Shown here: in pieces, positions 36,065 to 44,970 of the stretch
How positions within the stretch are numbered: the stretch's first letter is position 1
Layout: each line of letters starts with the position of its first letter
DNA from: JBHFEI01 sp041928815
GTDB lineage: Bacteria; Pseudomonadota; Alphaproteobacteria; Rhizobiales; Rhizobiaceae
Assembly (NCBI RefSeq): GCF_041928815.1
Contig: NZ_JBHFEI010000009.1
Span: forward strand, 124,001 to 188,000
Length of the DNA stretch: 64,000 nt
Direction of reading: 5' to 3'
The notes under the pieces: generated by a model
Seen by the model: the letters and a program-made list of their open reading frames with translations, nothing else
Database searches by the model: none
What the model was told of the DNA's origin: nothing
Translations under genes and position numbers: made by a program

Positions 36065-36979
36065 ATGGACCAGCTATCAGCCATGCGCGCCTTTCTCCGC
36101 GTGGTGGAGACGGGGAACTTCACCCGCGCCGCCGCCGCGCTCGGCCTGCCCAAGGCGACGCTGACCAATCTCGTGCAGAATCTCGAGGCCCATCTGGCGA
36201 CCAAGCTTCTCAACCGGACGACGCGGCGCGTCGTGGTGACGACCGACGGCGCGCTCTATTACGAGCGGGCGCTGCGCATCCTCACCGAGATCGACGAACT
36301 CGATACGAGCCTCTCCCATGCCCGCGCCAGCCCGAGCGGCCGGCTTCGCGTCGAGATGGCCGGCGCCTTCGCCGATCTGCTGATCATCCCGGCGCTCGAC
36401 GATTTCCACGGGCGCTATCCCGACATCCGCATCGACCTCGGCGTCGGCGACCGCACCGTCGACTACCTGGCGGAGAATGTCGACTGCGCGGTCAGGGGCG
36501 GCGAGCCGGCGGACCAGTCGCTGATCGCCCGCCGGATCGCCGAGATCGCCATGGTGACCTGCGCGGCCCCCGGCTATGCCGCGCGCCACGGCGTGCCGAT
36601 GCATCCCTCGGAGCTGGAGACCGGCCACCACTGCGTCAACTACTTTCTCGCACCCGCCAACCGGATCATGCCCTTCGTCTTCGCCCGGCAGGAGGAGCGC
36701 ATCGAGGTCAACGGCCGCTACCGCGTCTCCGTCAACGACGCCCGCAGCTATCTCGCCGCAGCACTTGCCGGGCTCGGCGTCGCGCCCCTGCCGCGCTTCA
36801 TGGCGGCCGAGGCGCTGGAGCGCGGCGCCCTCGTCGAGGTGCTGGCCGACTGGACGACCGAGCCGATCCCGCTCTACATCGTCTATCCGCCGAACCGGCA
36901 CCTCTCCAACAAGGTGCGGGTCTTCGTCGACTGGCTCGCCCGGCTGCTGACCGGCGCGCGGCTTTCCGGCGGCGGATGA
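36065..36979 (+). CDS. LysR-family transcriptional regulator
   Basis: 304-aa regulator. An N-terminal winged helix (MDQLSAMRAFLRVVETGNFTRAAAALGLPKATLTNLVQNLE) with the usual linker helix is followed by a periplasmic-binding-protein-like effector domain (about 90-295; SGRLRVEMAGAFADLLIIPAL onward) of the CrgA/AaeR-like type. Divergent from the hydrolase and, beyond it, the RND pump genes, so it probably controls them. Confidence 0.93.
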   Translation: MDQLSAMRAFLRVVETGNFTRAAAALGLPKATLTNLVQNLEAHLATKLLNRTTRRVVVTTDGALYYERALRILTEIDELDTSLSHARASPSGRLRVEMAGAFADLLIIPALDDFHGRYPDIRIDLGVGDRTVDYLAENVDCAVRGGEPADQSLIARRIAEIAMVTCAAPGYAARHGVPMHPSELETGHHCVNYFLAPANRIMPFVFARQEERIEVNGRYRVSVNDARSYLAAALAGLGVAPLPRFMAAEALERGALVEVLADWTTEPIPLYIVYPPNRHLSNKVRVFVDWLARLLTGARLSGGG

Positions 36980-37000
36980 CCTAGGCGCAGCGAGGGGCCC

Positions 37001-37060
37001 GGCGAAAAGGGGTCTCGCGACAAGGGGCCTGGCGACAAGGGGCCTGGCGAAAAGAGGCGG
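37001..37060. repeat. Four-unit 15-bp minisatellite
   Basis: Units at 37001, 37016, 37031 and 37046 (for example GGCGACAAGGGGCCT), each differing by one to four bases, between the convergent LysR and RpiR genes. Confidence 0.75.
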
Positions 37061-37066
37061 GCAGGC

Positions 37067-37951
37067 TCAGATCGGCTGCGTCCGGCGCATGTCGGAAAGC
37101 GTCTTCTTCATCCGCCGCACCCGCTCCTGCTCCTCCGGCGAACGGCGCAGGGCGACGCCCGTCGACAGGATGTCGATGACGACGAGGGCGGCGATGCGCG
37201 AGATCGTCGGCGTGTACATGTTGGTGTTGTCGAGCGTCTCGACGACGAGCGACACGTCGCCCTCCGCCGCGAGCGGCGTGTCCGAGCCGGTGAGGCAGAT
37301 GACGGTGGCGCCGCTGTCGCGGGCGATGCGGGCGATCTCGATGATCGAGCGCGTCGTGCCCGTGTTGGAGATGACGAAGGCGACCTCGCCCGGCCTCATC
37401 ATCGCGGCGACCATCACCTGCTGGTGCGAATCGAGTTCGGCGCTGCAGGGCACGCCGAAGAGCGGGAACTTCTGCTGTGCGTCGCGCGCGACGATGCCGG
37501 AGGCGCCGAAGCCGAAGAAGACGATCGCGCGCGCCGCCGTCAGGACGTCGATCGCCTTGCCGAGCGCCTGCTTGTCGAGGCGCGAGCGGGCCCAGTCGAG
37601 GCTCGTCATCGTATAGTCGAAGATCTTCTCGGCGACCATTTCCGGCGTGTCGGTGTCGAGCAGCACCGAATGGGTGGCGGGCGTGCCGAGCGCCACGGCC
37701 TGGGCAAGCCGGATCTTGAAGTCGGGGAAGCCGCCGCAGCCGATGGCGCCGGCAAAGCGCAGCACCGTCGGCTGGCTGACCCCCGCAAGCAGCGCCGTCT
37801 CGCCGACGGTGGCGTTGAGGATGCGCTGCGGATCGGCGAGCACCACGTCCGCCACCTTGCGGTCCGACTTGCGCAGGGTCGGATGCAGCGTGCGGATCAC
37901 TTCGAGGATGTTGCGGCCGCCGCCTCTTTCCATGCGCGTTTCGGGTTCCAT
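37067..37951 (-). CDS. RpiR/HexR-family transcriptional regulator
   Basis: 294-aa regulator. An N-terminal HTH_6 domain (about 12-90; TLRKSDRKVADVVLADPQRILNATVGETALLAGVSQPTVLRF) precedes a SIS sugar-phosphate-binding domain (about 125-265; IVFFGFGASGIVARDAQQKF, SNTGTTRSIIEIARIARDSGATVICLT). It heads, on the same strand, a set of sugar-acid catabolic genes that lie upstream of it, and probably responds to a phosphorylated intermediate of that pathway. Confidence 0.93.
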   Translation of the reverse strand: MEPETRMERGGGRNILEVIRTLHPTLRKSDRKVADVVLADPQRILNATVGETALLAGVSQPTVLRFAGAIGCGGFPDFKIRLAQAVALGTPATHSVLLDTDTPEMVAEKIFDYTMTSLDWARSRLDKQALGKAIDVLTAARAIVFFGFGASGIVARDAQQKFPLFGVPCSAELDSHQQVMVAAMMRPGEVAFVISNTGTTRSIIEIARIARDSGATVICLTGSDTPLAAEGDVSLVVETLDNTNMYTPTISRIAALVVIDILSTGVALRRSPEEQERVRRMKKTLSDMRRTQPI

Positions 37952-38035
37952 CTCGGTCCTGCCTCCGCGGGCCTTGCCTCAATCCTCCTTTCGTCCATGC
38001 CATGTCCGGCCGCCCGGTGTCACGCCGAAAGCGCG

Positions 38036-38893
38036 TCAGGCGTCGCGCGACGGCCGCAGCGCGACGCCGGTGCGGGCGCGCAGCAGCGCCGGATGCGACG
38101 CGTCCCGCGCGCGCGCGTCGATCGTCTCCGGGTCGAGCGTGTTGAAGGCGAAGAGGCCGTAATGATGGGCGACCATGACGGCGGCGCCGACCGCGCCGGC
38201 AAGGCCGACCGCCTCGTCGAGGAACAGGTTTCCCGGCACGCCGTTCTGCGACAGCTCCGGCCGGCGGCCGTTGACCGGCAGCAGCGCGACATCCGGGCGC
38301 AGCGCCGCCACCTCCGCCGCCTGCCCGTCGAAGGGCACGGTGTCGCCGGAATGCCAGACCGTCAGCTCCGGTCCGCGGACGGCATAGCCGAGGAAGCGGT
38401 GGTTGCCGTCCCCGTCCCGCTCCAGCGTCTCGTGCGCGGCGCGCGTCGCGGTGACGGCGATGCCGGGCGCAAGTTCAAGCGTCTCGCCGGCCTCGACGAG
38501 CCGCAGGTGTCCCTCCGCAAGCCCCGAGCGGGTGAGCGCTGCCTGCCGCATCGCGCGCGGCGCGACGAGCACGGCGCGGGGATTGGCGGCGAAGAGGGCG
38601 GGGAGCGTGCCGGGGTCCATATGGTCGGTATGGGCATGGGTGCAGAGCACGGCATCGACATGGGCGAGCGCGCCGGCCGCGACCGGCGCCGGCATCATCC
38701 GGGCATAGCGCTCCGGCATGTCCGGATATCTGTCGGACAGGGCGTCCGAAAGGTAGGGGTCGATGACGAGGCGCGTTCCGGCGATGTCGAGGACGAAGCC
38801 CGCTTGGCCGAGCCAATAGAGCGCGGTTTCCGCGCCCGGTCCGGCGGCGAGGACCGTTTCCAAGGACCCGTCGAGGGGGATTTCCGCAAGCAT
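38036..38893 (-). CDS. UlaG-like metallo-beta-lactamase-fold hydrolase
   Basis: 285-aa metal-dependent hydrolase. Seen: the THAHTDHMD metal motif near residue 85, a later AAHE, WHSGDT and HHYG, all in the order of the UlaG (ascorbate-6-phosphate lactonase) branch. In the context of an aldolase, dehydrogenases and a sugar kinase, a sugar-lactone or lactone-phosphate hydrolase role is likely (inference). It lies 12 bases downstream of the dehydrogenase gene. Confidence 0.85.
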   Translation of the reverse strand: MLAEIPLDGSLETVLAAGPGAETALYWLGQAGFVLDIAGTRLVIDPYLSDALSDRYPDMPERYARMMPAPVAAGALAHVDAVLCTHAHTDHMDPGTLPALFAANPRAVLVAPRAMRQAALTRSGLAEGHLRLVEAGETLELAPGIAVTATRAAHETLERDGDGNHRFLGYAVRGPELTVWHSGDTVPFDGQAAEVAALRPDVALLPVNGRRPELSQNGVPGNLFLDEAVGLAGAVGAAVMVAHHYGLFAFNTLDPETIDARARDASHPALLRARTGVALRPSRDA

Positions 38894-38905
38894 CGGCGTC
38901 TCCCG

Positions 38906-39838
38906 TCAGCTCAGCGCGGCGATCAGGTTGTCGGCGGCGATCCGCGTGGCGCGGTCGACGCTTTCGGTGGTGAAGCCGCCGATATGGCTGGTGGCGATCA
39001 CCCGTTCATGGCCGGCAAGGCGGAGCGACACCGGCGGCTCCGGCTCGAACACGTCGGTGGCGTAGCCGGCGATCCGCCCGGCATCGAGCGCCCCGATCAG
39101 CGCATCCTCGTCGACGAGGCCGGCGCGCGCCGTGTTGACGAGGATCAGCCCGTCGCGCACCGTCGAAAGCCGGCGTCGGTCGAGGAGGACGGAGCCGTCG
39201 CGCGGCAGCGGGCAGTGCAGCGTCAGGATCTCCGCCGTCGCGACGATCCCGTCGATCTCGCCCCAGGCGAAGCGGCCCGGGGGCAGGTCGAGATCGGGAC
39301 GCAGCGGATCGAAGGCGATGACGTCGGCGCCGAGCGCCACGACCATGCGCGCCACCTCCCGGCCGATCGCGCCGCAGCCGATGATCCCGACGCTCCGGCC
39401 TCGGATCTCGATGCCGCGCCTGCGCGGCCATGTGCCGGCCTTGATCCCGGCATCGGCGAGCGGGATCGAGCGCATGGCCGCAAACATCAGGCCGATGGTC
39501 AGCTCCGCCACCCCCGGCGCGTTGGCGCCCTCGGCGATCATCACCCGGACGCCGCGCCGCGCCAGCGCGTCCGCCGGCAGGTTGTCGATGCCGACGCCGT
39601 TGCGGCTGATCACCTTCAGCCCGTCGGCCGCCTCGACGACGCGGGGGCTGACCGGCTCGACGCCGGCGAGCCAGCCTACGCAGCCCGGCACGAGGTCGAC
39701 GAGCTCGTCCTCGCTCGGGATCTGCCCGGCGCGGCAATAGACGATGTCGAAGCCGCGCTCGCGCAGGCGCTCGATGTCGGGATGCGGCTCGCTGGTCAGC
39801 GAGCGCGGCGTGACGAGGATGCGGGCGGCGGCGCTCAT
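38906..39838 (-). CDS. D-isomer-specific 2-hydroxyacid dehydrogenase
   Basis: 310-aa NAD(P)-dependent oxidoreductase of the phosphoglycerate-dehydrogenase class. A Rossmann motif GIIGCGAIGREVARM is near residue 150. The catalytic Arg sits in LVNTARAGLVDEDALIGAL, the Glu in DVFEPEPP and the His in SHIGGFTTESV. It probably oxidises or reduces a hydroxy- or keto-acid of the local pathway. Overlaps the shikimate-dehydrogenase-like gene by four bases. Confidence 0.92.
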   Translation of the reverse strand: MSAAARILVTPRSLTSEPHPDIERLRERGFDIVYCRAGQIPSEDELVDLVPGCVGWLAGVEPVSPRVVEAADGLKVISRNGVGIDNLPADALARRGVRVMIAEGANAPGVAELTIGLMFAAMRSIPLADAGIKAGTWPRRRGIEIRGRSVGIIGCGAIGREVARMVVALGADVIAFDPLRPDLDLPPGRFAWGEIDGIVATAEILTLHCPLPRDGSVLLDRRRLSTVRDGLILVNTARAGLVDEDALIGALDAGRIAGYATDVFEPEPPVSLRLAGHERVIATSHIGGFTTESVDRATRIAADNLIAALS

Positions 39839-40785
39839 CGTCCGGCGGCCTCGCGGGCGATGTCGGAAATCCGCTCGAAGACCGGGCCGGAGGTCGGGAT
39901 CTCGATGTCGAAGACCTCGGCGATCACCTGGGTCCAGCCGTGCAGGAAATAGGTCCAGCCGTCCTCGACCCGGAGCGCACGCGCCTGCTGCTGGGCGCGG
40001 GCCTGGTCGAGGAAGACGAGGTCGCCGCGATAGTTGAGGTCCCAGGCGACCGCCTTTTCCGGGAAGACGGCGGCGCCGGAGAGCGGCGAGCCGGGCGCGT
40101 CCTTGCCAAGCCCGGTGGCGTTGATCACGAGCGAGCCGGGGGCGAGGTCCGCCAGCACCGCGTCATTGTCCTCGGGCCTCGGCGCCAGGATATAGTCGAC
40201 CGGAACGTCGGTCTCGATGCCCTCGTGGATGCGGCGGATCTCGTCGAGCCGGTGCTGGCTGCGGTTGGAGACGACGATGCGGCCCGGCACGTCCCGGCCG
40301 CGCGACCGGCGCATCAGGTGCCAGGTGAGCGCGATGGTCGAGCCGCCGGCGCCCATGGAGAAGAGGTCGGCGCCGGTGCGGGCGAAATAGCCCTCGCCGA
40401 GGAACCCGTCGATGGCGAGCCCGGACGAGATCGGGTCCTTGGCATGGCAGACGAGCGTGCCGCCGCGCTTCGAGATGCAGCTCGTCTCGTCCATCAGCCG
40501 CGCATGCGGGTCGATGACGTCGAACATGTCCTCGCAGGCGTTGAAGAGATCGATCTTGTGGGTGGTGACGAGCGCCCCCTTCGACAGCGGATCGTCGGCG
40601 ATGAACTGCACGGCGCCGCGATAGGCGGCCGGGTCGTCGTGCAGCCTGAAGTCGATGCCCCTGATCTCGGCGTCCTTGAGGCCGAGAAAATCGGCCCAGG
40701 CCGGAAACACCGTCATGATCGAGCTTTTCGCCGTGGTGACGCCGATGAAGTAGAGCGTCGGCCGGGTCGCGGGCGAGTAGGTCAC
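39835..40785 (-). CDS. Shikimate-dehydrogenase-like oxidoreductase
   Basis: 316-aa protein with the AroE two-domain arrangement. The N-terminal part contains a catalytic-type TTHKID motif (canonical VTxPxK is replaced by VTTHK), and the NAD(P) domain carries GAGGSTIAL near 145, VSNRSQHRLDEI and INATGLGKD. The substitution and the catabolic setting argue against shikimate biosynthesis and for a paralogue acting on another polyol or hydroxy acid. Its 3' end overlaps the dehydrogenase start and its 5' end overlaps the aldolase stop, so the genes form a tight operon. Confidence 0.87.
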   Translation of the reverse strand: MTYSPATRPTLYFIGVTTAKSSIMTVFPAWADFLGLKDAEIRGIDFRLHDDPAAYRGAVQFIADDPLSKGALVTTHKIDLFNACEDMFDVIDPHARLMDETSCISKRGGTLVCHAKDPISSGLAIDGFLGEGYFARTGADLFSMGAGGSTIALTWHLMRRSRGRDVPGRIVVSNRSQHRLDEIRRIHEGIETDVPVDYILAPRPEDNDAVLADLAPGSLVINATGLGKDAPGSPLSGAAVFPEKAVAWDLNYRGDLVFLDQARAQQQARALRVEDGWTYFLHGWTQVIAEVFDIEIPTSGPVFERISDIAREAAGR

Positions 40786-41435
40786 GCGCGTGTCTCCAGG
40801 GCCTCGCGCGCCACCCTGACGGCGGCGGCGGCATTGGCGGCGATCTCCTTGAACCGGCCCTCGCGGATATCCTCGGTCTTGGCAATCCAGGTGCCGCCGA
40901 CGGCGACGACCTGCCGGATCGCCAGCCAGTCGCCGATGGTCGCCTCCGTGACGCCGCCGGTCGGGATGAAGCGCAAGCCCAGATGGGCGAAGGGTGCCGC
41001 GATGCCGGAGAGCGCCTTGGGCCCGCCGGCGACGCCCGCGGGGAAGAATTTCGCCAGCCGCACGCCGTTCGCGGTCGCGAGCGTCACGTCGGTCGGCGTC
41101 ATCACGCCGGGGCAGAAGGGCAGGTTCGCCGCCCGCGCCGCATCGACGATCCGAGGGTCATAGCCCGGCGCAAGGGCGAAGCGGGCGCCGCTGTCGATCG
41201 CGCGCGTCAGGCTGCCGGTGTCGAGGATGGTGCCGGCGCCGATGCAGAGTTCCGGCCGCGCGTCGCGGATCGCCGCCAGAACGTCGGCGGCGGCCTCGGT
41301 GCGGAAGGTGATCTCGGCGACCGGCAGCCCGCCCTCGAGCAGCGCGTCGGCGAGCGCCACGGCGTCGGAGGCGCGCTCGATGGCGATGACGGGAACGACG
41401 CCGAGGCCGGCGATCAGGTCGATGGGATTGCTCAT
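40782..41435 (-). CDS. KDPG/KHG-type aldolase
   Basis: 217-aa class I aldolase of the Eda family. VVPVIAIERASDAVALADALLEGGLPVAEITFRT is the usual first strand-helix, GAGTILDTGSLTRAIDSGARFALAPGYDP precedes FCPGVMTPTDV, and the GLRFIPTGGVT phosphate-binding loop is near 160. A Lys that could form the Schiff base is in LAKFFPAG. It should split a 2-keto-3-deoxy-sugar-acid phosphate into pyruvate and an aldehyde. Central enzyme of the cluster. Confidence 0.93.
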   Translation of the reverse strand: MSNPIDLIAGLGVVPVIAIERASDAVALADALLEGGLPVAEITFRTEAAADVLAAIRDARPELCIGAGTILDTGSLTRAIDSGARFALAPGYDPRIVDAARAANLPFCPGVMTPTDVTLATANGVRLAKFFPAGVAGGPKALSGIAAPFAHLGLRFIPTGGVTEATIGDWLAIRQVVAVGGTWIAKTEDIREGRFKEIAANAAAAVRVAREALETRA

Positions 41436-41464
41436 CTCGGATACTCCTTCGCGGACCTTGAGGC

Positions 41465-42088
41465 TTACGCGCCCTTGTTCATCAGCGCGGCGACCGTCTC
41501 GGCGCTGCGCGGCCGATAGGTGGGGTTCTCGGCGAGGCGCCAGCCGTCGCCGTCGACCATCACCCGGTGGCGCATGCCGCCGGAGGTCTCGATGATGCCG
41601 TAGTCCTGGCCGCTGTCGGCGGGATAGGCGAAGACCATGACGAGATCGCCGCTGCCGACATTGATCGAGCGGTGGATCCAGTAGGGCGGAACGTAGCAGA
41701 GCGTTTGCGGCCGGATCTCGACGATGCGGGTCTCGCCCTCCGGCGATTCCATCTGCATCAGCCCGTGACCCTTCTGGCCGTAATAGATTTCCGGGCGGTC
41801 GGCCTGTGCATGGATGTGGCCGCGGGTGAGGAAGTATTCCTCGCCGACCCGGCCGGGGATCATGTGGGTGACGCCGTGGATCATGTCGCCGGCGCGGGCG
41901 GAGGGGCGGAAGTCGTCGACGGCATAGACGACGGGATCGCCGATCCTTTCCGACAGCGCCCGATAGGCGGCCGCGTCGCCATAGAGACCGGCGAGGTCGG
42001 AAAACCGCTTCTCGTAGCGGCCCGTCCTCTCGCTCATAGATCCGCTGTCGGGGTCGACGACGCAGGCGACCGGCTCCATCAAGGCCAT
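41465..42088 (-). CDS. Cupin-type glucose-6-phosphate isomerase family protein
   Basis: 207-aa protein of the archaeal-type cupin phosphoglucose isomerase family. The metal-binding cupin motif GHIHAQADRPEIYYGQKGHG is near residue 90 and YVPPYWIHRSINVG near 135. This class isomerises aldose/ketose phosphates using iron or manganese and has no relation to the usual PGI. First gene of the leftward operon, divergent from the FGGY kinase gene. Its actual sugar substrate in this pathway is unknown. Confidence 0.9.
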   Translation of the reverse strand: MALMEPVACVVDPDSGSMSERTGRYEKRFSDLAGLYGDAAAYRALSERIGDPVVYAVDDFRPSARAGDMIHGVTHMIPGRVGEEYFLTRGHIHAQADRPEIYYGQKGHGLMQMESPEGETRIVEIRPQTLCYVPPYWIHRSINVGSGDLVMVFAYPADSGQDYGIIETSGGMRHRVMVDGDGWRLAENPTYRPRSAETVAALMNKGA

Positions 42089-42219
42089 GGCATTCTCCTG
42101 TTTTTGGTATTTTTATTACATAATGAAGTGCGGCCTGTTCCGCAAGGACGTTTTCATGTCGATATTGCGCTGCAAAATAGCTTTATATGCGCCGCATTCG
42201 ATATTGACGCTGGAATTTC

Positions 42220-42231
42220 ACGTAATTACGT
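42220..42231. promoter_or_regulatory. Palindrome in the divergent sugar-operon promoter region
   Basis: ACGTAATTACGT is a perfect 12-bp palindrome. A related half, TATTTTTATTACATAATGAAG, lies near 42109. HexR/RpiR sites are commonly TGTAATTN-type palindromes, so this is a candidate operator for the local regulator. Confidence 0.45.
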
Positions 42232-42282
42232 TACATTGATCGTCGGCGAAAGCCGGACACGGCGCGGCGGAGGAGACGAATG

Positions 42283-43785
42283 ATGGCCGACGACCTTTTC
42301 CTTGCGATCGATGTGGGGACCGGCAGCGTGCGCGCCGCCCTCGTCGACGGCCGCGGCCGCGTGCTGACGATCGCTGCGCGCGAGCACGAGCAGATCGTGC
42401 CGCAGTTCGGCTGGTCGGAGCAGCGGCCGGCCGACTGGTGGGACGGCGTTGCCGCGGCGATCCGCGACGTGCTCGACCGGGAGGACGGCGCCCGCGACCG
42501 GATCTCGGCGGTCGCCGCCTGCGGCCAGATGCACGGCACGGTGCTGATCGACGCGAACGGAGCGCTCGCGCGCCAGACCGCGCCGCTCTGGAACGACAAG
42601 CGCACCGTCGCCCATGTCGAGGCCTTCGAGCGGGCGCATGCGGCGGAGACCTATCTCGCCGACAGCGCCAATCCGGCGACGCCCGCCTGGCCGGGCTTCA
42701 AGCTGCAATGGCTGCGCGACACCGATCCGGACGCCTGGGCGCGCACCGCCGCCGTGCTGATGCCGAAGGACTGGATCAACCTGAAGCTCACCGGCGAAAT
42801 CGCCATGGACCGCACCGATGGCGGCGCGAGCTTCCTGATGGACCCGGCGACACGCGACTGGTCGGGCCGCATGATCGGCCTGCTCGGCCTCGACCGTGCG
42901 AAACTTGCGCCCTTGCGCGATCCGGTCGAGATCCTGGGACAGGTGACGGCGGCGGCGGCGCGCGAGACCGGGCTTCGCGCGGGCACGCCGGTGATGGTTG
43001 GCGGCGGCGACTATCCCGTGGCGCTCCTCGGCTCCGGCGTCTGCCGTCCGGGCATCGGTTCGGAGGTGATGGGGACGTCGGCGATCGTCACGGCGATCGC
43101 GCAGGCGCCGCTCCTCGATCCGGCGGTCTGCAATGTCGGCACGGTCGAGGGCAACTGGGGCGCCTTCATGCTGCTCGAATCGGGCGGCGACGCCATGCGC
43201 TGGGCGCGCCGCGCCTTCCACGGGCGGCAGGCGAGCTATGAGGAGATCGTGGCAAAGGCGGCGGAGGCGCCGGCCGGCGCGGAACGGCTGTTCTTCATGC
43301 CCTATCTCGCCGGCGAGCGCCTCGGCGCGCATCGCAACGCCCGCGCCCAGTTCTTCGGCATCGGCGCCGCGCACGGGCTTTCCCATCTGCACCGCGCCGT
43401 GCTCGAAGGCGTCGCCTTCGCCGTCAAGCGCCACATCGACATCCTCGATCGCATCTCCGGCGCGCCGGTCGAGCGGGTGATCGCCTCGGGCGGCGGCGCG
43501 AAGACGGCGCTGTGGATGAAGATCAAGGCGAGCGTCTACGGCATTCCGATCCTGGTGCCCTCCGAGCCCGAATGCGGCATCGTCGGCTGCGCCGCGATCG
43601 CGGCCACCGCGACCGGCCGCTTCGCGCGCGTCGAGGAGGCCGCCGACGCCTTCGTCTCCTACAGCGAGGAGATCCTGCCCGACCCCGCCTGGGCGGAGAC
43701 CTACCGGACGATGCAGGCCGTCTTCGAAAAGCTTTACCGCCACAGCCAGTCGCTCTATGACGATCTCGACCGGCTGCCGTCCTGA
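42283..43785 (+). CDS. FGGY-family carbohydrate kinase (xylulokinase-like)
   Basis: 500-aa sugar kinase. The phosphate-1 motif LFLAIDVGTGSVRAALVD lies at the N-terminus and SEQRPADWWDGV follows. AVAACGQMHGTVLID, the second domain with MVGGGDYPVALLGSG, GTSAIVTAI, and the adenosine motif VIASGGGAKTALWMKIKA are all in place. Either of two adjacent ATGs (42280, 42283) could be used; 42283 has the better distance to AGGAG. It likely phosphorylates the sugar or sugar acid that enters the divergent operon pathway. Confidence 0.92.
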   Translation: MADDLFLAIDVGTGSVRAALVDGRGRVLTIAAREHEQIVPQFGWSEQRPADWWDGVAAAIRDVLDREDGARDRISAVAACGQMHGTVLIDANGALARQTAPLWNDKRTVAHVEAFERAHAAETYLADSANPATPAWPGFKLQWLRDTDPDAWARTAAVLMPKDWINLKLTGEIAMDRTDGGASFLMDPATRDWSGRMIGLLGLDRAKLAPLRDPVEILGQVTAAAARETGLRAGTPVMVGGGDYPVALLGSGVCRPGIGSEVMGTSAIVTAIAQAPLLDPAVCNVGTVEGNWGAFMLLESGGDAMRWARRAFHGRQASYEEIVAKAAEAPAGAERLFFMPYLAGERLGAHRNARAQFFGIGAAHGLSHLHRAVLEGVAFAVKRHIDILDRISGAPVERVIASGGGAKTALWMKIKASVYGIPILVPSEPECGIVGCAAIAATATGRFARVEEAADAFVSYSEEILPDPAWAETYRTMQAVFEKLYRHSQSLYDDLDRLPS

Positions 43786-43862
43786 GGTGCCGCAAGGTCC
43801 GGCCGGACCGGCGACAGCGCCGGATCGGCCCGCCCGACGCTTTCCGAAAGGGCTTCCGCACC

Positions 43863-44393
43863 ATGAGCGAACCGCGCCTTGCCTGGACCGCGGTGCTGCC
43901 GGCGCTCGATCCTGAGGGCGCGCTTTCGCCTTTCGATCCGCATGTCGCCGGGACGCCGCCTCTCGGCCTCGATCTGCCCGAAAGCGACATCGACATCCTC
44001 TGCCACGCGCCCGAACCGGACCGCTTCGCCGCGACCGTCTGGCGGACACAGTCGGGCCGGGCGGATTTCGCCCTCTGGCAATGGCGCGGGGCCGGGCGGC
44101 CGGTGATCGCCCGTTTCGCCGCCTTCGGCTGGACGATCGAACTTTTCGCCGCGCCCGAGCCGGTGCGACGGCAGCCCGGCTGGCGGCATTTCGCCGTGGA
44201 GAGGCGGCTTCTCGATCGCGGCGGCCTGGCGCTCCGCGCGCGGGTGATGGCGCTGCGGCGGGCGGGCATGAAGACCGAACCCGCCTTCGCCGCCGTCCTC
44301 GGCCTTGCCGGCGATCCCTACCGCGTGCTTCTCGATCTCGACGCCGAGGACGACGAGACGCTCGACCGAAGGCTCGCGCTTGCCGGCTGCTGA
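43863..44393 (+). CDS. DUF4269 family protein
   Basis: 176-aa protein. The segment GTPPLGLDLPESDIDILCHAPEPDRFAATV is characteristic of DUF4269, which has a nucleotidyltransferase-like minimal fold (G-[ST]-x(9)-D-x-D-like acidic pair). No established function. It follows the kinase gene by 77 bases on the same strand, so it may be transcribed with it, though a functional link is not evident. Confidence 0.78.
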   Translation: MSEPRLAWTAVLPALDPEGALSPFDPHVAGTPPLGLDLPESDIDILCHAPEPDRFAATVWRTQSGRADFALWQWRGAGRPVIARFAAFGWTIELFAAPEPVRRQPGWRHFAVERRLLDRGGLALRARVMALRRAGMKTEPAFAAVLGLAGDPYRVLLDLDAEDDETLDRRLALAGC

Positions 44394-44970
44394 GGCCGCG
44401 CCCCGCCGACGGCGCCGGCCCTCGAGGCCGAGATCCTCCGAGAAGACTTTTTGTTCACCATGACGAGCGCCTGTCCTGAGAAAAGAGGCGTCGCCGGGCA
44501 TGCCCTGTCTCTCTGTTCCAACGCATGGTCCGGACGTCAAATCCGGGCCGGTTCTGACGGGAGATGCTCTGGGTGATGCTGCGGCATGGCGAGACAGCTT
44601 GCCCCTTATGCCCTTCGGGCCGAGGTCGCCGCGCCTTTCCCGCTGCTGCGACGTGCCCGAGGGGCGCATGGCCACGGGTGGAGGACAGGCAGGTTCCGAT
44701 CGGCATCCTGCTCGTGCTTTTTGTCGCTGTCCGGTTCGAACGGCTGCCGTTTGACGTGGCCGGATGTTGCGCAATCCCCTCCCGGCACCGACTGCGCGCC
44801 TCAGGGAACGCCTGTTTGCACGACGACATCCCTCCCTTCATGCCGGCGTCGAAGCGTCGCCGGTGAAAGGGGGCGGAGCGATCAGGCCGTGCCCATCCAT
44901 CGATGGCACGCCCGTCAGGGCGGATCGATCGCCGCGAGGCTTCGAAGGGAGCGCGGGCGCACGCGGCGGC
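44394..44970. other. Non-coding region with second-family repeat
   Basis: No convincing gene. Bases 44471-44580 align with 62478-62590 and, in part, with 6359-6403 (shared CTCTGTTCCAACGC-type core and the GAGATGCTCTGGG-type end). Downstream sequence is unremarkable. Confidence 0.55.
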
